The notes below the pieces were generated by a model, which was not told the origin of the DNA, ran no database searches, and worked only from the letters and a program-made list of their open reading frames with translations. From positions 12,524,052-12,588,051 of the forward strand of contig NC_088776.1 in assembly GCF_954871325.1 (NCBI RefSeq): 64,000 bases of DNA, written 5' to 3'. This document shows positions 1 through 12,200 of this stretch, piece after piece. The first letter of the stretch is position 1; every line of letters starts with the position of its first letter. The position numbers were made by a program, and so were the translations under genes. The stretch comes from Gordionus sp. m RMFG-2023 (Eukaryota > Nematomorpha > Gordioida > Chordodea > Parachordodidae).

Positions 1-258
1 GTATGTCCTCATCTCAAACTTCTAGCGAAATATCTTCAAAACAAAATAGTAAGTATGATGGTAAAGTTGTAAAAAATTTGGCTATCCCTATAAATTCTTT
101 GACTGGCAACAACGAGAGTGATAAGGTGGATAATTCTAAGAAATTATTAATATCTGGCAAGAATATACAAAGTCGTAAATCGCACCCAACTTATGAAAAC
201 AATGCTTCCGCTAGCTCCTCTGCAAATTTAGATAAAGGAAAAGGGTCATTAAATAAAG
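1..258 (+). CDS. unc80: UNC80 exon, partial at window edge
   Basis: Open from the window edge; the first in-frame ATG at 3 need not be a start. Ends at donor GGTTATT in phase 1. Ser/Lys/Asn-rich (SSSQTSSEISSKQ). It sits where UNC80 has a low-complexity stretch just before its first conserved block. Confidence 0.7.
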
Positions 259-3200
259 GTTATTTTGACTTTTGACTATATATATTTGTAAAACATATTT
301 GATTTCTGATTAAAAAAAGGTTCCATTCACATTTGGAAAAGCTATAACAACTATGTAGGAATTAATTTGAAAACTTTCAATCATAAAATGAATCTCCATT
401 GTAATTATAATTAATTTTGCAAATAAAATATAGAAATCTGTTTTTCATTTATGTCTTAGCAGAAATTAAAATTGTGCAAATTAGCTAAATATTAAAATCT
501 GTGTCAACATAGCTTTAAGCATATGTCTTAACAGGCAAATAAAATCAGTCGATTTTATTCGAAAAAGTTTTTAAAAAAAATCATGTAAAGATTAGCAAGT
601 GGGAAAATAGAATAATTGCGCAATTAATCATTTATATTCGCAATTAGAGTATTCGGAGCGAATAAAATTTAAAATTTTAATTGCTTATTACCTAACATTT
701 TTCAAGTTATACTGTTTTTATTCTTTTTACTTTTAATTTACTATAGAGAAAACGGAATTTTTTTGATAATAATCTTTAAAAAGTAATCACTTTTATAATA
801 TAATTTTATAGGCGCCTTCATATCTTGATTCATACTAATGACTGTGTCAATTCTTTTTTCTTTCTTTCACCCTTTGTGTAAATTAAAACTTGTCTTGAAT
901 GGGAAGAAAAAAACTATGACAAGACAATAAATTAATACAAAAATAAGATAAACTTTAAATTTTTAAAATAAAGTAAAATAAAATAGAATCGAATAAAATA
1001 AAATTGTACCAAAATGTATTTATATATAGTAACAACATAAATATATCATAATGCGATACTTTTGCAAAAATGTAACTAGGTACAGATAATTTACAACTTT
1101 ATTTCCCCTTTCCTCTTTCCAGTATTCTCGCTTAACAAACAATTCATTAATATCTAGCTTCCAAAATATAAAAAACCTTATTTTAATTTATTTTCTTCTT
1201 CAGCTTTTCATTCAACTTTTTTAACACGACATTATGGGTAGAAGCCTTACCGAGTAAAAACTTGAGAATTTATTAACCAATAAATAACTAATTAACTTAG
1301 GTATAAACTCGACTGCGACCTTGTTCAACCTCTCAATTGCATGAATTGCAACCTCTGAGTATATAGCAAGTATATTATATCAAAAGCCAAGGTCGGCAGC
1401 AAAGCTACTTTTCAATCAACAAATTAAAATAAAACTCGCATACTCAACATTTTAGCCCTGCAATCTGTTTATGGATGATGGCTTAAGACCTGACAGTTTG
1501 ACTAATATTCCTCAGGCCATGGGTAAGTCTCTAATTTGGGACTACACATGCGTGTCATTCTACCCAATCAATATTAAAGGTCTTGCCTACCTTATCAGCA
1601 TTGTTATAGTTATAAAATAAGGCGTGGAGGTACCCTTAATTAAAAAATAAGTAGGTGCACGCTAAAACGGGCTAAAATAGAAACAGAATTAATTTTAGCA
1701 ATTTTAGGAAAAAATATTTTTTTGGATATTTAAATATATATTCTTAAATAGTTTATATTAGATATATGCATGGGTAACAAATGCTTGCCAGACCCTATGG
1801 GCTCAATTAATTTCAATTGAAATTGAATGTATTATGATTTGTAATAACTTTAATTTCTGAAAAAAGGAAATTTATATTAATACCAAGACATATCTTTTTT
1901 TGGTCCGTTCGAGGAATATTAACCTATTATTATTATTCCACAATTAATCCTACTAACAGTCATATAAATAAGCTTAAATAAATCTAAAATATTTACGATT
2001 AAAATTATTTATTTTATTTGAAAAATTTTAACATGTTAATTTAAAGTTTTGCAAAAAAAATATTCATTTTAACAAAATTCTTTATATATAATTAAAATTT
2101 TCTTTACAAATATTACAGTACCTCTTCTTTCATTTATGATTTAACTTTCGATTTTGTAATTTAAAAATACTCTTTTTTCTAGTTTTTTTTTTATAAACAT
2201 ATTAAATATTTGTTTATGACAGGTTCTACAAAAGGTGTGAATAAATTACCTGTGGCTAGCACTGATAATATCCCTAAAATATCTCTAATTTATCCTATTT
2301 CAACCTCAGGAAAGGCTACCATTTTTGACGTGGCCGTTATACATTGCTTACTAACTAGTCAATCGTTCGATGAAGGTACACATTGGGGTTTGGAATATTT
2401 ACTTTTCAGAGTTAATCAAATTCACAAACATTTTAAGTACCAAAATAGGAAGGCCTTTAAACTTAATGGCTTTAACCATTACATGCTCAACAAAAAATCG
2501 ATGTCGCTTCCGTGCCCAAGGGATTTGTTAACCAAATATGAAGTTGATCCTCTTTTTTCGAATAGCAATTATCATAAAGTCGATAATAAAATTAATAAAG
2601 AAATCAATGGAAATAGGAATCACATAATGTCTAACTTGTTAGGTAAATACTATTGTTCAAAATCAAATATCAAAAATGTTAAATTTATTATATTATTTAA
2701 AATTCTATTAATATAGATTTATTTTTCCATTAATAATAAAAAAAAACCATAGGTGAGGAACATGTCAGCACAGGATTTTCTAAATCTAGGTCGTATCTGG
2801 ATTTGAAGTCTCAGAATTCGATTAATATAAAAGAATCGCCCTCCGGAGAAAATTTAATTAAGTTTGCGAATAGTTCGGGAGATACAATATCTCTATCTAG
2901 GTCCAATAAAGAATTAAATCGAAGGAAAAGTCTTCCATTGAACAGTCCGATTATGGTTAAGCAACAAGATATTCTAGTAAGCATATATAAAAATTTGTTA
3001 AAACAAATATCGAACTATTCAGCATTTACTTAAAATTAATTTTTCTTTTCACGGTCGTTTGAACAATCAATACATTATTATAAAGTCGTATATTCGTTTG
3101 TTAAAATAAAATATAATTTTTAATTTATCTACCAATTTATAACTTTTTTAAAAAAAGACAAAAACTCAATATCTGAGCCCTGAAATAAATGAAAACACCG

Positions 3201-6200
3201 ATAAGCTAAAACGTAGTGACAAAATTCTCTACATATCGATGGAAAAACTACCTTTCCATTCTAGTATCCTAAACCTATCTTCCAAAAAGTCTACATTTAA
3301 AAAGGACTTCAAAGAAAATATATTTAAGAAACGTAAAAACAATATGGAGTTGAATAAAGATCCTTTCATATCAACGATCGGCAAAAAAAATAATCTTGAA
3401 AAAACTGATCAAATACCAGCTTTTTACTCTAGTGATAGCAAAATTATGGTTTATTGATAAATTATCTTGATGTATATAACTTTAAAAAAAACTTTTTATT
3501 AAGATATTTTCAAAATTTATTTTGACTCTTAGAAATGTTAAGGTTATTTATTTTAATACAGAAATGCAATACAATATGGTATATTATAAAATATAAAAGA
3601 TTAAGCAATCAATTTACAATCAATTAATTTTATTATATATTTCAAATTATAATAAATTATACGGAAGGCAATTATTATTTAAGTGAATTTTTATATATTT
3701 TAAGACATTTGTTTCGATAAATTTACAACTTGAAAACGAGTAACGTATTTTATTCAATATTTATTTTATTACATAATATTACAACTAACTCTAATAATTA
3801 ACAAAAAACACGACTATATATATCTATAAAAACAAATTAAACTTTAACAACCTAAAGTCATAATCACAATATACTTTAAAGTTAATGTTCAAATTTTATA
3901 ACCTTTTACCTTTAATATCCCACAGTGATAATTTATACAATTTTAAAAGTTACAATTTCAAAGATAATTTAAATTTAGATTTTCCTAATACAACATTTCC
4001 CTCTCTTTTAGTTTCCCCCTTCATTGTATCTATCGATCGTATCGTATGTTCAAGTTGTCACTAAGATTTTTATCCGTTTACGTCCATGTATCTTTCAGTG
4101 TTCATTACCCAGATTTAGCTAAAAAGAAATTCATTTTGTTTATATATATATTTGATAAATCTTTTTCGGTCTCAGATAATATTTCCGATTTTGTTCCTTT
4201 TGATTTTGAACTTGACCTCGAACTTGACTTTGATCTTGAACTTGATTTTGATTTCGATTTTATTTGACTTCTTCCCTCTCTAAAACTCGTCCGTCCGTTG
4301 TACGATTAGTTTGTCATTTTCGCTATTTTTTTATTGTTGCACAAGTAATTGTTGATTTGTTGTCTTGCTTTTGTCACGTTTTATCATTGGCTTGTTTTCA
4401 TTACGTTGGTTTGTTATGATCGTTTCGTCTCTTTGTTATTTGTTTGATTGCTCGTTTGCCCTCCATCGTTATTATTATCATTATTATTAGTCAATCAAGA
4501 ATAATTAGGAATAATAAGAATCGATCCAATAGAATATAAGAATATAAGAATCATCATAAAATGTTGATTATAGAATCGCGTTTTAGTATTGTTTAAATTT
4601 TTTATATTATAGTATTAATTTACATGTTATATTAATAATTTTGATCCATGAAGTAATTAAAATTTTATATTACGTACTTTTTTATTCTTTTTATTTTAAT
4701 TTGAATTTAACTCTTTTATTCTTTAGTTTAATAAATTTTTTTATAAAAATTTCCTTAAAATCAAATTTCAAACTTTTAAAAATAAATTTTATTCTCAAAA
4801 ATTTTATTCTCTCCTTCATTAAGAATTCTTTTATATGTTCAATTTTAATTTTGTCATCCTTTCTCCTAAACTATTCCTATTTCTTTTAACATTATTCCTA
4901 CTTTTACACGTAATATTTTTCACTTTTTTTAAATTTTTGCATTTCCTAGAATCTTTATCAATATTAATTAAATTATTTATATTATCACATTTTTTCTCTT
5001 TTATTATTATTTTTTCAAATTTTACTATGTGATTAATATAACTATATATAAACGTTTCTACTATATCATTTTTTAATATTTTTACCGACGTAATTTCAAA
5101 ATTTTTAGTTTTAATTTCTAACTTTTCTACAATTTTTGTTTTATAAATGTCCACTTTTTCTGCGTTAATTCTACAAAATTGTCTCTTGTTAAATTCATTA
5201 GTCGTTTTCCACTCTTCATACGACTTACTATTAATATCACTACGAAATAAAGAACTATATACTATTTCTACATCAATTGGCTTATCCTTCACTATTGGTT
5301 TTTTTACTTCTATTTTTACATTGATTGGTTTTTTTTACTTTACTTCATTATTTTTTATACTATTATATTTATAATTATTATCATTATTATATCGATACTT
5401 ATTGTAATTGAAATTATGATTATTATTTCTATTGTTAAATCTCGCATAATTATTATATTCCTTATTATTGTAATGTCTTTCGTAACAATTTTTACACTCA
5501 TAATGATTATTATAATTATTCCTATAACTTTTGGTTTGCACTTTATAATTTAAATAATTATGATGTAATTTAGGTGTTTCTTTTATCTCCTTTTCTGCCT
5601 TATAGCCAGATAAATATTTTAATATTGTCATAGTTTTCTCAAAAGTTGCATCTCTCCCTGTTGGTAACCTTATTGCTTCCATTAATACGTCCATCTCCAA
5701 ATATAGACCTTCTGGAAGATTTTGAAGCAATACCTTAGCACTATTTACAATCTTATATTTTAAAAAAAATTTCTCCAATTCATTTATATATTTATTTACA
5801 TCATTATCATATTTTGGATAGTCCATATTGATTAATTTTATTTTAATTTTCTTTAATTTACTTTAAGTTTTTATATTTATATGTCATATTTATTTTATAT
5901 CTCTTACGTGTTTTAGAATTTATTAAATATGATCTTTAAGAATCCATTTCCATAATATTTTGTCCATGAGTTTCCACTTGTATCAATTCCATCAACCATT
6001 GATACCTAAATTTTTATTTATTTATTTTTTAGAAAAATTATAAAATAATTAATTTTTTATTCATCATACTACTTTTACCTCTGCCACCATAATAAATTAT
6101 ACGGAAGGCAATTATTATTTAAGTGAATTTTTATATATTTTAAGACATTTGTTTCGATAAATTTACAACTTGAAAACGAGTAACGTATTTTATTCAATAT

Positions 6201-9200
6201 TTATTTTATTAAATAATATTACAACTAACTCTAATAATTAACAAAAAACACGACTATATATATCTATAAAAACAAATTAAACTTTAACAACCTAAAGTCA
6301 TAATCACAATATACTTTAAAGTTAATGTTCAAATTTTATAACCTTTTATCTTTAATATCCCACAGTGATAATTTATACAATTTTAAAAGTTACAATTTCA
6401 AAGTTAATTTATTTAAATAATTTTCCTAATACAACAGTATCAAAGACACGTGTACGAAGAAATACCTGGGTGCATAAATTATATAACTCCCTCTGGACAT
6501 TTGAATTTTCAAATCCTTTTGCTCTCTATACACAAGGCATTACGAGATGATTCAACTAATGATAGCATATGTAGAACGGTTTCAATTTTTGTGTCAACAA
6601 TTTTGAAAAAATTTAGTCCCAAAAAGATTCCGATTTCAGCCTTGAAAGTCCAGTCGATATCGATGAATAATGATTTCAACATCAAAAGTTTTGCTAACGA
6701 GTTTTGGACCCAAAAAAATTCTGAAATAGTTGAGAAAGTCAAATTCGATCCCAATAACACTTTTGAGTTTAAGACAATGCTGGAAATATTAATCAAGTTA
6801 TGTAATGATTTGTTAATTCATTTTTTTAAAAAAAAAAGTATTGTTATATAATATATAATATTTTTTATATTCAATATTTTTTATTTAAAAACAATTCATC
6901 AACAATATAAATGCCGTTTCTAATGGAAGTTAGGATTACGGTGATAAATTTGATGCCATAATCTTTGATTAAAACACAATTAAATGATGATTAGAAATAA
7001 CCTAATATTTTATAAAATAAATGAAATTATTATTCAAATAAAATTTAAATTTATAATTATACAAAACATTATAAATAAGATATATATACTATAATAATCT
7101 TATACAATCGAGTTCATATCCATAATATAATCTCCTTTTTTATGTCAAAAAATTTAGAACTCTCAAATATGTGGGCTGTTTATATGGTTGCAAATTTGAA
7201 AGTAACCTACAATTATCCGAAGAGGTTAGTAAAATTGACAAATCATGCTTAATGATGTTATACAGCCTAAATCCCACAAAGTATATTAGATTTTTCAAGT
7301 CCCTGTCCATTAAGGATAAAATGAGCAATCAAATTGAATTTTATCACGTGTTGTTAGGCTTTTGTCTGGATAAAAAAACTAACGAAAACATGAATGCAAG
7401 TTCAAGTATGCTTCAATTTCTTTTTATACATAATGAGGATATATATTATATTTTATTTGAATTAATTTACATGATAATTTTATAAAAGTTATTAGAAAAT
7501 TAAAACTGACCTGCAAAGTATATATATACATATATCTATTGTTATATAAATGTGTCTTTTGCCTAAGTTGTCCCCTCTCTTTCGTGAATATATAAATTTA
7601 CAATATTCATTGTTATATAACTTAATTTATAATTCAAAATCTAAAAAAAAGGACCCGTTGTATCCCACAGTTGTGATAGCATCGAATACATAACACTTGA
7701 CTGTGCTTTCGAAAATTTTATCCATAAATTGGGTAAAAATTCCAAAACCCTCATGAATCCTGAAAATTTCGTAAATATTATCAATTATCATTTTTTAAAA
7801 AAATTTTATTTGATTAAAAATACAACTTTGAAATTAATAAGAGTTTTTTTTAAAAAAAATGTAGTTCTCCTCACAACATCCACCACTTTTACATTTTACA
7901 AATTACTCTATAAACTTAATGCTAGCCATAAATTTCTCATATTTTGTAATTTTTATGGGAAATATTTATTAAGTGTATTTTAAAAGTTTACCGCAAAATT
8001 GTTTAAAATTCATAAGTTAAGTCTTTACACATGTTAAAAATCATTTCCGGTAGAACACGTAAATGTTAAAATTGAGAGATTCCTAATCTTCACGTATTTT
8101 GAATATACCTACCAAATAATTCTGATATTTAAAAAAAATTACTCTAAAAGAATTTATTTACCGATATCTTGAAATTCGTCAATTTTGTAAAAGATGAATA
8201 CGAAAATATATTCAGTAGAATCGCATTATCTGGCTTCGTGACAAGTGGGCAAAATATCAATCAATTGTTAACGAAATTTACAATGATACCTCTAATGCAA
8301 TTTAACGGGGATTTTAGAAAAGAGTATATAATTATTTCGTATCTCCGATATAATTGGATTTATCCAAATTATATATTACTACTTTTTATAGATTATTTAT
8401 TAATTGTAATCTTTGTATTGTAGATCACACATAAGGAGTCAATCTTTTGAAGAGGATCTCGATGCCATCAAAAACTTTAGTTCCGAAGATTTAGCATCAA
8501 AATATGGGAAAAATGGAAGGCCTAAACAAATCAAGAATAGGATCAAAAGAGTTGTTGATAAATATAAGATGAAAAGTATTTTTTTAATTTATTTCATAAG
8601 TAATTCCATTTGATTTCCAAGTGCCTCTTAAATAAGCCTTTAATTAGCTAAGCCTCGAGATTTCTCTAATAGATGTCTAAACTTAGTTAGCGTTTTTAAA
8701 AATCGGTTCAAATAGAGCCGTTTAACAACTAGTTTTGGCTAAACAACCTTAGTTCGCTTATAAACTACCATAGCTATAATAGTTTACAAACTCACATTTG
8801 GTACACCCCCCCCCTCCCATTTTTAAGTATTATTTGATGACCTTTTAAATTTAATTTTTCTCTGTATTTGGTTATCTTTGTATTTTTTTCACCTATTTAC
8901 TAGTTTGTAAATTATTTAGTTAGCATATTAGTTATAAGATAACTAATTGGGATTGAAATAGGTCAGTGCTAACATAATTTCCAGCAGGTTTGAAAGTGGA
9001 TTTTTTTCAAAATGTACCATAAAAGTATGAAAATCCTAGGAAAAAGAATATAATTAACTTTACATGCTAAAAATTTCCAAAAATAATAAGCCGTTTAATT
9101 CAGATGAGTTTAAGTTATAAAATTTGTATTTTTATTATGATTTATTTCAGATTATAAAGTTTAGGAAAAAAATGAAAGAAGATATAAACAGGGATGTGGT

Positions 9201-12200
9201 CATAAATTACTTTGACCCCGTAGTGGGAAGTATTGGGGGGGGGGGGGTTAAATAATTTTTATATTTCGTCTATATTAGACCAAATTAGTTCTATACTAAA
9301 CCATAAGACGAACATCACTTTTTATAAATTGCATAAAAATTTTGAATATGGTATTATTAGGAGAGGGGATAGGAGGAGGGATTTTTCCCCCTGTTGTTAA
9401 GGCCATGGATATAAAAATAATAAGAATCAAATAAGCTAAAAAAATATATATTCTTTATATTAATCATAAGTAGCAAAGCCCATAAATAGATATCTTAGAC
9501 AATTTTTTTTAGCCATTTGACGCTCTATCATTATTTCTTTGTAATGATTAATTTTTAAGGTTGTTAACCGGCTCGATTTAAGCCTATTTTTAATAACGGC
9601 TAACTCAATTTTGTGGAAAAATATTACGCAAGCCTAAAGATTTTGCTCATAGGTAGCATAAAGGTTTGGACATCTATCAGCGAAATCTCGAGTAGGCAAT
9701 TTGACTAAAATATTGAGTTAGCCGTTTAAAAATCGGCTTAAATCGAGATGTTTAATAACACTATTAATGTTGTTCTTATTATTTTCTATTAATTTTACAT
9801 TCTTTTTTTTAAATTGATTTTTATTATAGATAAATCCGTCAAACAACCTAAGGGTAAAACTATCGAGAGTTTAATACGCGCCAGTGAACTTCAAAAAATT
9901 ACTGCCTTTCATCATTTCGCTTTTCCGAACGTGAAGAAACATAATGTTACATCAAATAATACAGATACGTCAGATGATATCAGCCGAACTTCTATGCCCA
10001 CATTTAAAATCAAAAATTATTTGATACCGGAAAAGTATAGGTAAAGATAAACACGATAATATTATATAATCTCTTTTAACTGGTTAATCTCGAAATCGTG
10101 CATTTAAAATATTTTCAAGTTTGTAATTAAATTGGTACATAAATGGGAAGTGGGTAAATAATCAAAATTACAATATTTCCCTCTACTATACTCTAAAACG
10201 TGGAAAATTATAGAATGTAGAGAGCTCCTAATATTCTAGCGATGTTGATAACTAAAAGAGAAATTTTTAGACATATCAAGGAAGCTAATAAAAAAATTCC
10301 ACCTTCCACTTCCCTATCCCTCAAAAGGTACAATATTTTACTAGAAAAAAGAAAAGTAAATTATTAAAAGTTAATAACTTTATAAAATAGCATAATCAAA
10401 AATAAGCATTTTTATTTATAAAAAAAGTGAAATACCTAAAATTATATAAAAATATAACAATAACCTACAATTAGTGAACCTAAAGACCTTTAATAATACT
10501 CATGGGGAAAAACACCCATGATAATGCTCCCCCCTCCCGTTTTTGCCAAAATCCTGGTTATGCCTATGCGATGGTATGTCAGCATTCATCACTTAGAAAG
10601 GTTATTGGGTATCGTAAATTTTATTATTATCTCATTAACATTCTAATTATATATATATATATTTATAATGTTAAATAAAAGATCTGAAATTAAATTTAAG
10701 CAAGCAATGATGACATCGAATATAGCAAATGATTTTGACTCCAGACCTAATGAATCGAAACGTATATTACTATATTTAATATTATCAGGCGTGTACTTCG
10801 CTGGAAGGGGAGGGGAAGGGGGTAAAATTTAAAAAAAATTAATTTAGGAAACTTACAAAGTATTCATGGAAATAAAAATATGGTGTATTAAAAAATGGGG
10901 AAAAATATAATTAATAAGCATATTATAAATTTTTAATCTAAACTTCAACCCTCATTGGATTGAGCTCAATTTTAATGATTTCATTCGTGATTGTTGCCAA
11001 TTCCTATGTATATTAAAAAGGGCTAACCCATTCAATCTATTTTCAGAGGCAGTAATTCTCAGTACTGTTGTTAAACGGTTCAATTTTAGCCGATTTTTAA
11101 AAACGCCGAACTCAATATTTTATCTAGAAAAATATTATCCATTTCTGAATATTTGCTCATAGGTGGCACAAATTTTTATACATCTATTAGCGAAATCTCA
11201 AGGCTTGGACAATATTACTGTTTAGAATGTTGTATTAGCCTTTTTTTTAAATCGGCTCAAATCGAGCTATTTAACAACATTTCTTCTGAGGTATGTTTTT
11301 ATACTTGTTAAATAAGGAAATAACAATTTTAAAACATTATCAAACATAGTTAATATTTTAAACCATAGTTTTCACTCAGCTATGCGTCATATGTAATGTT
11401 GTTAAACGGCTCCAATTGAGCCGATTTTTAAAAACGGCTAGCTCAATATTTTATCCAGATGAATATTACGCAAGCCTGAAGATTTTGCTCGTAGATGATC
11501 CGAGGGTATACCCATATAATAGCGAAATCTCGAAGCTTAGGTAATATTTTCCTGGCCAAATTATTAAATTAGCCGTATATAAAAATCGGCTTAAAACGAG
11601 CCGTTTAACAACACTAGTCATAGGATTAACATTCTCATAATAAAAATCTAATAACTTTAATTTTTTCTCTATCAAGATTTGAAATAAGTTTGGAAGGATT
11701 CTGCGGTAATAATGTTTACAATTTGTAAGTACTGCCTGATTAATCAAGAACATTTAATTAATTTGAGTTAAAAAAGTATATAAGAGGGGGAAAGAGATTT
11801 ATCTTATAGTATTCTCTAAATTAATATTGGAATGATGGGCTTTCCTTGCTGGGACTGGAGGTAGATAAATATTATATTTATAGAGCTCTGTCTTGACTCA
11901 ACAATGACTTCTAATTTATGAAATTCGTCAATTACAATTTGCCTTGATTTCCCTAAGTTCTTAATGCTTTCAGCTATTCTCATAGTCTCTATCAAATCGA
12001 AGTTATTTTTTTGAAATATACTTTCATTTTGCAGTAAAAAAAGTTTCAAATGATTTGGTGGGAAATTTTAAAATGAGAGTTAAATATACCGCCAAAAAAA
12101 ATTTGAAATCGATATTAATTCATAGAATAAATTAACTTATTTATTTCTGCTGTGAATGTGAAAAATAAATATAAATTGGAATATATATGCGATAAGATGT

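Larger units (their letters stand above)
3650..6436 (-). mobile_element. LTR retroelement copy, 2.8 kb, no recognisable pol
   Basis: Two near-identical direct repeats of about 346 bp (3650-3995 and 6090-6436, roughly 97 % alike by eye) flank a 2.1-kb interior. On the - strand the repeats start TGTTGTATTAGG. A primer-binding-like TGGTGGCAGAGG follows the 5' LTR (6078-6089), and a purine tract AAAGAGAGGGAAA precedes the 3' LTR (about 3996-4008). The interior has an Asn/Tyr-rich gag-like frame (5335-5826) and a second frame (4831-5292). I recognise no protease, reverse transcriptase or integrase, so it looks non-autonomous or incomplete. LTR similarity implies a young insertion. No matching target duplication was found. 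Superfamily undetermined. Confidence 0.8.
8576..9829 (+). other. Intron with two foldback MITE pieces
   Basis: Holds a right-half MITE copy (about 8648-8731), a complete one (9556-9763), a C-run near 8800 and a G-run at 9235-9247. The rest is plain A+T-rich sequence. Confidence 0.7.

Noticed and set aside
4046-5374. Several + strand frames rich in Phe/Leu/Ser
   Set aside because: They lie antisense to the frames of the LTR element and reflect T-rich composition.
6365-6550. 61-codon + strand frame spanning the LTR end and exon
   Set aside because: Wrong frame; the overlapping exon frame carries the UNC80 match.
8800-9250. C-run near 8800 and G-run near 9235 considered as ends of one element
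   Set aside because: No inverted similarity beyond the homopolymers and no target duplication.
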